Source of the DNA: an uncultured Propionibacterium sp.
GTDB lineage: Bacteria; Actinomycetota; Actinomycetes; Propionibacteriales; Propionibacteriaceae
Assembly: GCA_938036835.1 (NCBI GenBank)
Contig: CALHWB010000002.1
Coordinates: 1-45,336, forward strand
DNA length: 45,336 nucleotides
Direction of reading: 5' to 3'
Shown here: positions 8,574-15,256 of the stretch, one piece after another
Position numbering within the stretch: position 1 is the first letter of the stretch
How the letters are laid out: the number at the start of each line of letters is the position of its first letter
Notes under the pieces: generated by a model
The model's database searches: none
Told to the model about the DNA's origin: nothing
Seen by the model: only the letters and a program-made list of their open reading frames with translations
Position numbers and translations under genes: made by a program

Positions 8574-9569
8574 ATGTCCCGACGAATAGCTGCTCTGCTC
8601 GTTGCGACGCTGCTGTTGGTGGGTTGCTCCGGCGGCTCACAGGCTCCCGGCAACTCGGCATCGGGCAACGAGATGTCCCAATCCCCCCAGGAACAGGCTC
8701 CGAACCAATCTCCCCCGGAACAACGCCCCAGCCAATCCCCGCAGCCGGGCACCACCGCCCCGGCTCCCAGCCTCGAACTGCCGAATGGCGGTCGGCGGCT
8801 TTTCCCGCAGTACCGGCTGTGCGGGTTCGTGGGCTATCCGGGGGCGAGCGGTCAGGGCCGGCTGGGTATCGGCGATATCAACGAACGCATGGTGGAACTA
8901 CATCAGACCTGCCAGCCCTATGGCACCGATGCCCAGATCATGCCCGTGATGGAACTGATCACGGTGACGGTGGCCCCGGCCCCCGGGCCGGACGGCATGT
9001 GGCGCGAGCGGACCGATCCGGCCATCATCGACAGCTGGCTGACGGTGGCCCGGGCCAACAATGCCCTGCTGCTGCTCGACATCCAGCCCGGGCATTCCGA
9101 CTTCCTCACCGAATTGCAGGCGCTGGAGCCCTATCTGATCCAGCCCGATGTCGGTGTGGCGCTCGATCCCGAATGGGCGATGAAACCGGGCGAGATCCCG
9201 ATGCAAAGCTTCGGTTCCACCTCGGGAGAAGAACTGGATCGGGTCTCGGCCTACCTGGACGGCCTGGTCAGGGAGCGCAACCTGCCGGAGAAGGTGATGC
9301 TCTACCACATCCTGCATCCCGAGATCATCACCAACGAGTGGGCGCTGCAGCAGCGTCCCGGAGTGGTCGCCATCAAAAGCGTGGACGGCATCGGCTCACC
9401 GGCCGACAAGATCGCCACCTATGAGCGGGTCAAGGCCGAGGTGCCCCCCTTCGTGTTCATGGGCTTCAAACTCTTCTTCGAAGAGGATGCGAACGCCAGC
9501 GGCGTGGTGATGAGTCCCGAAGAAGTGCTGGGCCTCAACCCGGTGCCGTCCTATGTGATGTACGAGTAG
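8574..9569 (+). CDS. Putative lipoprotein of unknown function
   Basis: A 331-residue secreted protein. The N-terminus MSRRIAALLVATLLLVGCSGG is a lipoprotein signal with Cys at residue 18. A flexible Gln/Ser/Pro linker follows with repeated QSP units (about residues 34-62). The remaining domain, from GGRRLFPQYRLCGFVGYPG, alternates short hydrophobic strands and helices (for example NALLLLDIQPG, VGVALDPEW, VMLYHILHPE, VVAIKSVDG, PFVFMGFKLFFEED), which suggests a TIM-barrel-like fold with acidic residues at strand ends, as in glycoside-hydrolase-like proteins. That fold guess is inference only; I recognise no named family. It is divergent from aztD, and the Zur box lies in the shared 103-bp region, so zinc control is possible. 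ATG at 8574 follows GGGGA closely. Confidence 0.75.
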   Translation: MSRRIAALLVATLLLVGCSGGSQAPGNSASGNEMSQSPQEQAPNQSPPEQRPSQSPQPGTTAPAPSLELPNGGRRLFPQYRLCGFVGYPGASGQGRLGIGDINERMVELHQTCQPYGTDAQIMPVMELITVTVAPAPGPDGMWRERTDPAIIDSWLTVARANNALLLLDIQPGHSDFLTELQALEPYLIQPDVGVALDPEWAMKPGEIPMQSFGSTSGEELDRVSAYLDGLVRERNLPEKVMLYHILHPEIITNEWALQQRPGVVAIKSVDGIGSPADKIATYERVKAEVPPFVFMGFKLFFEEDANASGVVMSPEEVLGLNPVPSYVMYE

Positions 9570-9827
9570 GCGCGGATTCGGTGAGCCGTCACCGGCGCGA
9601 CCCCTGGCATGGCCTAAACCCCCGTTCGAGCCCGGCGGGCCGGCCGGTGCACCAGGCGGCGTCCCGCGCCCGGCCCCGGCCGCGGCCACGCCGGCCTCGG
9701 GGCACTCGCCGGCCAGGGCGCAACCGGCCGCTTCGGTGGCGTTTCGCCCTGAATCGCGAAGCGTGCAGCGCGCGCTTCGCGTCCTACCGGGATCGCAGCC
9801 GATTGGGCATGCCGGCCGGTTCCCGGC
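9570..9827. other. Non-coding gap between convergent genes
   Basis: No gene is recognisable. The stretch is very GC-rich and holds a terminator-like hairpin at 9755-9781. Confidence 0.5.
9755..9781. terminator. Hairpin between the convergent lipoprotein and cutA genes
   Basis: CGCGAAGCG at 9755-9763 pairs perfectly with CGCTTCGCG at 9773-9781, with a 9-nt loop. Its place between two converging genes suggests a two-way terminator, although no T-tract follows. Confidence 0.5.
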
Positions 9828-10157
9828 TCAGCGATGCACCGGACGGGTCTGGTCGTCCACCCAGTTCAGGTAGTCGGCCGCCCCGCCGACGATGGGCAGC
9901 GCCACGATCTCGGGCGCATCGTAGACGTGCAATTCGCGAACCGCGGCGATCAGTTCCGGTAACACGGCGGTGCGCGTCTTGACTAGCAGCAACACCTCCG
10001 GGTGCCGGTGAATCTCACTTGACCAACGGTAGATCGAGTCTATTGGCGCGGTCTGTACGCAGGCCGCCAGGTTCTCGGTCACCAGCAGATCGGCGATTCG
10101 ATGGGCCAGGCCCTCATCGGGTGTGGTGATCAGGACTACGCAGTAGTCGGTGTTCAT
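9828..10157 (-). CDS. cutA: CutA1 divalent ion tolerance protein
   Basis: A 109-residue protein with the CutA1 layout: CVVLITTPDEGLAHRIADLLVTENLAACVQTAPIDSIYRWSSEIHRHPEVLLLVKT, then HVYDAPEIVALPI and YLNWVDD. CutA1 forms very stable trimers of ferredoxin-like fold and is linked to copper and other divalent-metal tolerance in E. coli, though its molecular role is unsettled. AAAGGAG stands 8 nt upstream of the ATG. The gene lies 54 bp downstream of the YbaK-type gene in the same direction, so they may be co-transcribed. Confidence 0.93.
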   Translation of the reverse strand: MNTDYCVVLITTPDEGLAHRIADLLVTENLAACVQTAPIDSIYRWSSEIHRHPEVLLLVKTRTAVLPELIAAVRELHVYDAPEIVALPIVGGAADYLNWVDDQTRPVHR

Positions 10158-10211
10158 CGTGGGGCTCCTTTGTGCTCGGGGTCGGGAATGCCATGGCGGT
10201 CGCCACCCGGG

Positions 10212-10757
10212 TCAGCCGGCCGGGTGGGCCAATCCGGCCACGCGGATGGCGGTGGGCAGCTTCAACAGGTCGGCACCGGGCATGAATAGCTTCGACTCGC
10301 GCACCCCGGAGCCCAAGCAGATCCAGGCGCAGTCGGCGACCGCGCCGTCCACCCAGACCGGCCAGTCGCCGGGTAGCCCTACCGGGGTGATCCCGCCGTA
10401 GGCCATGCCCGAGGCCGCCACCGCCTCGGCCATGGCTGCGAAGGACGCCTTGCGTACGTTCAATGCCCGGCGCACCCGGCCGTTGACGTCTACCCGGTGG
10501 GTGGCCAGCACCTGGCAGGCCACCTGTCTGGTCTGGCCGGCCCGCTTGCCGGTTATCAGCACCACATTCGCCGAAACCTCTGGTGGGACGCCATAGGCCG
10601 CGCACATCGCAGCCGTATCGGCCAGCTCGGGATCTATCGGGGCCACCAGGGCATCGGGTAGGTGCGCCAGCACTGCGGCGTGGGTCGCGGGGTTGAGCAA
10701 CTCGGGATGCCCGGCGGCCGGCATCGGTGTCAAGGTGCCGAAGACCGGATGTGCCAT
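10212..10757 (-). CDS. YbaK/EbsC-type aminoacyl-tRNA deacylase
   Basis: A 181-residue single-domain protein of the YbaK/ProRS-INS superfamily, which hydrolyses mischarged tRNAs such as Cys-tRNA(Pro) or Ala-tRNA(Pro). The features seen are SANVVLITGKRAGQTRQVACQVLATHRVDVNGRVRRAL, where conserved Lys and Arg sit around the active site, NVRKASFAAMAEAVAASGMAYGGITPVGLP and VWVDGAV. GGAGG precedes the ATG. The exact substrate cannot be assigned, because the free-standing subfamilies (YbaK, ProX, YeaK) differ in only a few pocket residues. Confidence 0.82.
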   Translation of the reverse strand: MAHPVFGTLTPMPAAGHPELLNPATHAAVLAHLPDALVAPIDPELADTAAMCAAYGVPPEVSANVVLITGKRAGQTRQVACQVLATHRVDVNGRVRRALNVRKASFAAMAEAVAASGMAYGGITPVGLPGDWPVWVDGAVADCAWICLGSGVRESKLFMPGADLLKLPTAIRVAGLAHPAG

Positions 10758-11129
10758 GACCTCCAGACTGCCATGCGATGTCGTGCGGCCCGGCCTTGTC
10801 TCGTCCCGGGCCCTGACGGACCGGGCCGGGACGACCGGGTGGGCGGCTGGCCTGGGCTGTTTTCAGCCGGCAGGTGGGGCAGACCGCTGGGCTGGCCCGG
10901 CGGCGCCGACCCAGCGGGTCTTGGTTGCCGTCGGCCGCTACGATGGCCACAGGATCGGTTCGCGGACCGCGCTGCCCGGCCCGGTCGCAGCACTGGGGGT
11001 CGATCGGCCTGGCCGGCCTCGGCCGCCCGGCGGCTCGTGCCAGCGAACCGACGCCCCGGTGCGGCCAAGCCACCGGTATCCATGGGCCGTCGATCCGCAG
11101 TATCCCACCAACCGAATGGAGCCGAACCG
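10758..11129. other. Non-coding gap between the divergent ybaK-type gene and ogt
   Basis: No gene can be supported in 372 bp. TCGTCCCGG at 10801-10809 pairs with CCGGGACGA at 10826-10834 as a possible hairpin. The right end carries the ogt ribosome binding site GGAG at 11118-11121. Confidence 0.4.
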
Positions 11130-11639
11130 ATGAATCGATTCCGCATCGCGCGCACACCAGTGGGCGAATACCGGGTGGTGGTCGATTCCCGGGATCGGCT
11201 CGTGGGGATCTACCTGGTAGGTCAGCGTCATGAACCGGACGCCGGACTGTTCGGCGACCTAGATGACACCGCGGCCGCCGGGGTGATCGGGCAGCTGGGC
11301 GAATACTTTGCCGGCCGCCGGCGCAGCTTCGATGTCGAGCTGGCGCCCCGGGGTACCGGCTTCCAGCGGGCGGTCTGGGCCGGGCTGCGGCAGATCGGCT
11401 ACGGGCAGACGGCCAGCTATGGCGAACTGGCGCGCGATATCGGGCGGCCCCGGGCCTGCCGGGCTGTCGGCGCGGCCACGGGACGTAACCCGTGGAGCAT
11501 AATAGTGCCTTGCCATCGACTGATTGGCGGGGATGGGTCGCTGACCGGCTATGCCAGTGGGTTATCCATCAAACGCCGGCTGCTGGCCCTGGAGGCGGCG
11601 GTACTGGCTGGGCGCCCGGTCGATACCGCCCTGGCATAG
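11130..11639 (+). CDS. ogt: Methylated-DNA--protein-cysteine S-methyltransferase
   Basis: A 169-residue suicide DNA-repair protein that takes the methyl group from O6-methylguanine onto its own cysteine. The active site IIVPCHRLIG (PCHR) is at about residues 126-135, preceded by the DNA-binding helix-turn-helix region YGQTASYGELARDIGRPRACRAVGAATGRNP. The short N-terminal domain suits the Ogt/YbaZ-size group rather than the Ada fusion. The frame is open far upstream, but the family start and the GGAG at 11118-11121 fix the ATG at 11130. It faces the YgjV-like gene convergently. Confidence 0.93.
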   Translation: MNRFRIARTPVGEYRVVVDSRDRLVGIYLVGQRHEPDAGLFGDLDDTAAAGVIGQLGEYFAGRRRSFDVELAPRGTGFQRAVWAGLRQIGYGQTASYGELARDIGRPRACRAVGAATGRNPWSIIVPCHRLIGGDGSLTGYASGLSIKRRLLALEAAVLAGRPVDTALA

Positions 11640-11695
11640 GACGGCCGGATCGGCGGGCGCTGCCCGGCCCGGGCCGTATCGGCCGCCGGTCGTGG

Positions 11696-12352
11696 TCACC
11701 CTTTACCGGAGACGTCCCCGGCGGGCCGGCCGGGCGGTGTGGCATGCCCGCTTTGGGCAAGCGTCAGCTCATAGTGGTCGCCCCGCCGGGTGAAACCCAG
11801 CCTGGCGTAGTAGTCGGGACCGTTGCGGGGGCTGCGCACCAGACGAACCCCGAGTTCGCGCCACAGGGCGGATCGGCGGAAGATGAACTCGCCGGGAGTC
11901 AGATCCTGGTAGGCGGGGATCACATAGTCCACCGCCAGCTGGGCGACATCGCCGTGCCGGGTGGCCAGCTGGATACCCACCACGGTGTCCGCATTGAGCA
12001 CCAGATGGGCCAGCGTCGTCTCGGTCGCGGCGGTGAACTGCGGAAACCAGCGTTTGATGTCGGCGGCATGCCGGGCCAGCACATGGGCCACGATGTCATC
12101 GTGTGGGTCGACCCGCACCACCGTATAGCTGGCTGCGTCATGGCGGGTGGCCCACAGCCGGTGGAGATGGACGATCTGGATGCCGGCCAGCACGGCATTC
12201 AGGCCTGCCAGTGGCCAGGCGGCGATCGCCACCGCATAGGCGAGCGAAACCAGGCAGCCGGCCAGGTTGATCAGCCGCAGCCGGGTGATGCGCTGTTGCA
12301 GCATCGAGATGACCACGATGCCCGAGCCGATCCACCCGATGGTTTCCCACAT
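11696..12352 (-). CDS. YgjV-like membrane protein with acetyltransferase-like C-terminus
   Basis: A 218-residue protein. The N-terminal 70 residues (WETIGWIGSGIVVISMLQQ, LRLINLAGCLVSLAYAVAIAAWPLAGLNAVLAGIQIVHLHRLW) form about three membrane helices like the YgjV family. After residue 80 comes a soluble part, including VDYVIPAYQDLTPGEFIF and PDYYARLGFTRRGDHYEL; the YARLGF stretch resembles the end of a GNAT acetyltransferase fold. Function is unknown; the GNAT resemblance is from pattern only. The start at 12352 has GGAGGGG 8 nt upstream; the longer frame upstream is not protein-like. Confidence 0.7.
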   Translation of the reverse strand: MWETIGWIGSGIVVISMLQQRITRLRLINLAGCLVSLAYAVAIAAWPLAGLNAVLAGIQIVHLHRLWATRHDAASYTVVRVDPHDDIVAHVLARHAADIKRWFPQFTAATETTLAHLVLNADTVVGIQLATRHGDVAQLAVDYVIPAYQDLTPGEFIFRRSALWRELGVRLVRSPRNGPDYYARLGFTRRGDHYELTLAQSGHATPPGRPAGDVSGKG

Positions 12353-12583
12353 GGCGGCTTCCCCTCCGCGATCCAGAACGCTGTCGTCTTCCCGGGACCT
12401 GCCGCGGCTCGGCGGCCGCGCAGCCCCATTATTCTCCCCGGCGCCGGGGGCCGGTTCGCGGTCCCGGCGGTATCCCTGCGGCGGCACCCCGAAGCCTGCC
12501 GGTGCCCAGGCGCACCGGCGGCCGCACCGGCTGTCCGACGAGCCTGGATAGCGCCGGACGGCCCGCTGCATCTCGGCACCGGC

Positions 12584-13930
12584 TCAGTCGGGCATGTCCA
12601 CGAAACGGCTCAGGTGGCCCTGAAAGGAGACCGGTATGGTGTCGGTGCGGCCATTGCGATGCTTGGCGATGATCAGGTCGGCCTCCCCGGGACGGTTGTC
12701 CCGGTCGTAGAGATCCTCGCGATGCAGCAGGATGACGATATCGGCGTCCTGCTCCAGCGAGCCCGACTCGCGCAGATCGCTCATCATCGGTTTCTTATCC
12801 TGCCGCTGTTCGGGGCCGCGGTTGAGCTGGCTGAGAGCCAGCACGGGGATGTCGAGTTCCTTCGCGAGCAGCTTGATCTGCCGGCTGAATTCCGAGACCT
12901 CCAGTTGGCGGCTCTCGACCTTCTTACCCGAGCTCATCAACTGCATGTAGTCGATCACGACGAAGCGCAGGTCGTGGCGCTGTTTGAGCCGGCGCGCCTT
13001 GGCCCGGATCTCCATCATCGTCAGATTCGGCGAATCGTCGATGAACAGCGGCGCATCCTGTAAGGCGTTGGTGCGCGCGATGATGCGTCCCCAATCGTCC
13101 TCGCTGAGCTGTCCATTGCGGATGTGGTGCAGCAGTACCCCGGCCTCGGCCGCCAGCAGGCGCATCACGATCTCGGTCTGACTCATCTCTAGACTGAAGA
13201 AAGCCGTTGCCAGCCGGTTCTTGATGGCCGCCGAGCGGGCAAAGTCGAGCGCCAGGGTGGACTTGCCCACCGCCGGGCGGGCGGCGATGATGACCATCTG
13301 CCCGCCGTGGAGCCCGTTGGTCAGGTCGTCGAACTTGGCGAAGCCGGTGGGAATGCCGGACAGCCCGCCGCCGTGTGCTCCGATCGCCTCCATCTCGTCA
13401 TAGGTGGGTTCGAGCAGCTCACGCAGCGGCTTGTAGTCCTCGCTGGTCTTGCCCTCGGAAACCTCGTAGATGGTCTGCTGGGCCATGTCGACGATGTCGG
13501 TGACCTCTCCCTGACCCCGGTAGCCGAGCTGGGCGATCTTGATGGACGCGTCCACCAGCCGCCGCAGCACCGCCTTATCGCGCACGATCTCGGCATAGTA
13601 GGCCGCGTTGGCGGCTACCGAGATGGTGGACAGCAGATCGGCCAGGTAGACGTATCCGCCGGCCCGGGTCAGCGTGCCCTGGCGTTCGAGTTCGGCCGCC
13701 ACGGTCACCGGATCGGCCGGCTCGCCATGCCCGTACAGGTCGATGATGGTCTGGTAGATCAGTTCATGCGCCGGACGATAGAAGTCGATCGGCCTGACCA
13801 CCTCGATCACCTCGGCGATGGCGTCCTTGCTCATCAGCATGGCGCCTAGCACGCCCTGCTCGGCGGCAAAGTCCTGGGGTGGGGTGCGATCCACCCCGCT
13901 GGGCTCAGGCGGCGGCTCGTCATCGTACAT
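12584..13930 (-). CDS. dnaB: Replicative DNA helicase DnaB
   Basis: A 448-residue hexameric helicase of the replication fork. The N-terminal domain has PPQDFAAEQGVLGAMLMSKDAI and FYRPAHELIYQTIIDLY. The RecA-like motor has the Walker A sequence ARPAVGKSTLALDFAR, then ATAFFSLEMSQTEIVMRLLA, Walker B LRFVVIDYMQLM, ALSQLNRGPEQR and SDLRESGSLEQDADIVILLHRE. There is no intein, although actinobacterial dnaB genes often carry one. The start codon is directly preceded by a GGGGGACCCCC palindrome (13931-13941) that could mask the ribosome binding site. Unlike many actinobacteria, no rplI-rpsR-ssb genes lie upstream; instead a non-coding stretch with DnaA boxes does. Confidence 0.96.
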   Translation of the reverse strand: MYDDEPPPEPSGVDRTPPQDFAAEQGVLGAMLMSKDAIAEVIEVVRPIDFYRPAHELIYQTIIDLYGHGEPADPVTVAAELERQGTLTRAGGYVYLADLLSTISVAANAAYYAEIVRDKAVLRRLVDASIKIAQLGYRGQGEVTDIVDMAQQTIYEVSEGKTSEDYKPLRELLEPTYDEMEAIGAHGGGLSGIPTGFAKFDDLTNGLHGGQMVIIAARPAVGKSTLALDFARSAAIKNRLATAFFSLEMSQTEIVMRLLAAEAGVLLHHIRNGQLSEDDWGRIIARTNALQDAPLFIDDSPNLTMMEIRAKARRLKQRHDLRFVVIDYMQLMSSGKKVESRQLEVSEFSRQIKLLAKELDIPVLALSQLNRGPEQRQDKKPMMSDLRESGSLEQDADIVILLHREDLYDRDNRPGEADLIIAKHRNGRTDTIPVSFQGHLSRFVDMPD

Positions 13931-14118
13931 GGGGGTCCCCCGTGGGTAGGCGGAAACGGCTTCATCCGATTACAGGCTATTGCGGCTCGGCCGGGAGTTC
14001 CCCGCGGGCAGGTAAACGGCGTCCCCGCCGCGGCCGGCCGGCGATGGGCTACCCGTGCGCATGCAGCGGCGGCACCCTACCAGGATTCTCCGGGTTTGGC
14101 ACCCAATCGGCCGCATAG

Positions 14119-14140
14119 TTATCCACAGGCCCTGTGGATA
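14119..14140. promoter_or_regulatory. Inverted pair of DnaA boxes
   Basis: TTATCCACA at 14119-14127 is the exact consensus DnaA box. TATCCACAGG (14120-14129) is followed after one base by its exact reverse complement at 14131-14140, giving two facing boxes. A further close match, GTATCCACA, lies at 14356-14364, followed by TTGTGGAGA. Confidence 0.6.
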
Positions 14141-14626
14141 GTGCTCCAGGGCTGTGGAACGCGCCGTGCCGCCGGTGGAAAGGTGTGTGCGTGACTGGCC
14201 TGGCATCACATTGATCTTAGGTTCAATTACACGGCTACAAGGTGATTCAAATCACAAGATGCATCCAGAACGATCGATGCGAAGTGCCGGTGGGGGCCTT
14301 GACGGCAGCCCGTGGCGGTTTCCGCCGAATCCGGATCTCCCGGTCGCCGGGAAGCGTATCCACAGGGGTTGTGGAGAGTTCGATGGCGCAGGGCAGCGCT
14401 GCCTGGGGCCGGCTGTGGGATGGTCGCCGCCCGGCCCCGCCGGGTGCGGATGCCTGGTCCCGGGCATCTCGACCTTGGACCGCCGGATACGGCGCGCCGG
14501 GCCACCGCGGTGCTGCGTCCTGGCGCCGGACAGCTTGCCGGCCGCCGGAATCCCGGCGGCTACCGGGGATCGATGCCGGAAGCGGTGGCCTGTGGGACCC
14601 GCGACCATGGCAGCGATCGAACCTGC

Positions 14627-14655
14627 TTGTCGAATATACCCTAGGGGGGTATATT
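14627..14655 (+). promoter_or_regulatory. csoR promoter with CsoR operator between -35 and -10
   Basis: TTGTCG at 14627-14632 and TATATT at 14650-14655 are spaced by 17 bp. The 9-bp inverted repeat AATATACCC (14633-14641) / GGGTATATT (14647-14655) fills the spacer and -10; this ATACCC...GGGTAT form is the known type of CsoR site. The GTG start at 14664 is 8 nt after the -10, so the transcript is probably leaderless. Confidence 0.8.
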
Positions 14656-14663
14656 GCGATGAT

Positions 14664-14990
14664 GTGAAGCCCCTCGAACCAGCACCGCGCTGCCACCTGC
14701 CCGGCCATCGGCACGGGTATCTGGCCGACAAGGACGCCTACCTGAAGCGACTGAATCGGATAACAGGCCAGGTGCGCGGTATCGCCCGCATGCTGGAGCA
14801 GGAGCAATACTGCATCGACATCCTCACCCAGGTATCCGCCGCCACCAAGGCCCTGCAATCTGTGGCGCTCGGGCTGCTGGCCGAGCACCTGAGCAGTTGT
14901 GTGCTGGAGGCTGCCCAGCAGGGCGACTCCGCAGCGGCCGAGAGACTGGCCGAGGCCAACCGGGCCATCGCCCGCCTGGTCAAGTCCTGA
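14664..14990 (+). CDS. csoR: Copper-sensing repressor CsoR
   Basis: A 108-residue DUF156 family regulator. HGYLADKDAYLKRLNRITGQVRGIARMLEQEQYCIDILTQVSAATKALQSVALGLLAEHLSSCV is typical. The Cu(I) ligands are the Cys of QYCID, the His of AEHL and the Cys of SSC, the C-H-C set of CsoR. When Cu(I) binds, CsoR leaves its operator. The operator lies in its own promoter, so the csoR-copZ-copA operon is induced by copper. GTG 14664 is the start because the in-frame region upstream is not protein-like and the promoter ends just before it. Confidence 0.94.
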   Translation: MKPLEPAPRCHLPGHRHGYLADKDAYLKRLNRITGQVRGIARMLEQEQYCIDILTQVSAATKALQSVALGLLAEHLSSCVLEAAQQGDSAAAERLAEANRAIARLVKS

Positions 14991-15006
14991 ACGGCGAACC
15001 GAACCC

Positions 15007-15025
15007 GTGCCGGCCCGGCCGGCAC
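15007..15025 (+). terminator. Hairpin between csoR and copZ, possible attenuator
   Basis: GTGCCGGCC at 15007-15015 is followed by its reverse complement GGCCGGCAC at 15017-15025. It lies 16 bp past the csoR stop and 21 bp before copZ, so it could trim or attenuate the operon message. No T-tract follows. Confidence 0.35.
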
Positions 15026-15046
15026 CGACCCTCGAAAGGAAACCCC

Positions 15047-15256
15047 ATGATCACGAACTATCTGGTCACCGGCATGACCTGCGGTCATTGCGTACGCGCG
15101 GTCACCGAGGAACTCGAAGCCCTGCCAGGTGTCAGCCAGGTGCAACTGAACCAGGCCGGGGAACTGCGCCTCACCACCGAAACCGAACCCGATTTTGCGC
15201 TGGTCGCCGCCGCGGTCGCCGAAGCCGGCGATTACCAGGTGACCCCCGCCCGATGA
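15047..15256 (+). CDS. copZ: Copper chaperone CopZ (heavy-metal-associated domain)
   Basis: A 69-residue single HMA domain with the metal site GMTCGHC near residues 9-15, which holds Cu(I) between its two cysteines and passes it to CopA. AAAGGA lies 5 nt upstream of the ATG. It follows csoR, and its stop overlaps the copA start (ATGA), so the two are translationally coupled. Confidence 0.93.
   Translation: MITNYLVTGMTCGHCVRAVTEELEALPGVSQVQLNQAGELRLTTETEPDFALVAAAVAEAGDYQVTPAR

Larger units (their letters stand above)
13931..14663. other. Non-coding stretch with DnaA boxes between dnaB and csoR
   Basis: No gene is supported over 733 bp. It holds a consensus DnaA box pair at 14119-14140, a near-consensus box at 14356-14364, a comparatively AT-rich patch around 14205-14260 with the inverted repeat GTGATT-CA-AATCAC at 14242-14255, further half-sites reading TGTGG, and the csoR promoter at its right end. 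Several open frames cross it but read as Arg/Gly/Pro-rich nonsense. Confidence 0.6.

Noticed and set aside
12584..13930. Intein in dnaB
   Set aside because: The helicase sequence is continuous at its Walker A and other motifs, and its length is normal.
14154..14663. Upstream extension of csoR and overlapping frames in the dnaB-csoR gap
   Set aside because: The predicted residues are Arg/Gly/Pro-rich, unlike CsoR, and the csoR promoter lies inside the extension.
13931..14663. Chromosomal origin oriC
   Set aside because: There are only two or three clear DnaA boxes and no dnaA, dnaN or rpmH; the evidence supports DnaA binding, not an origin.
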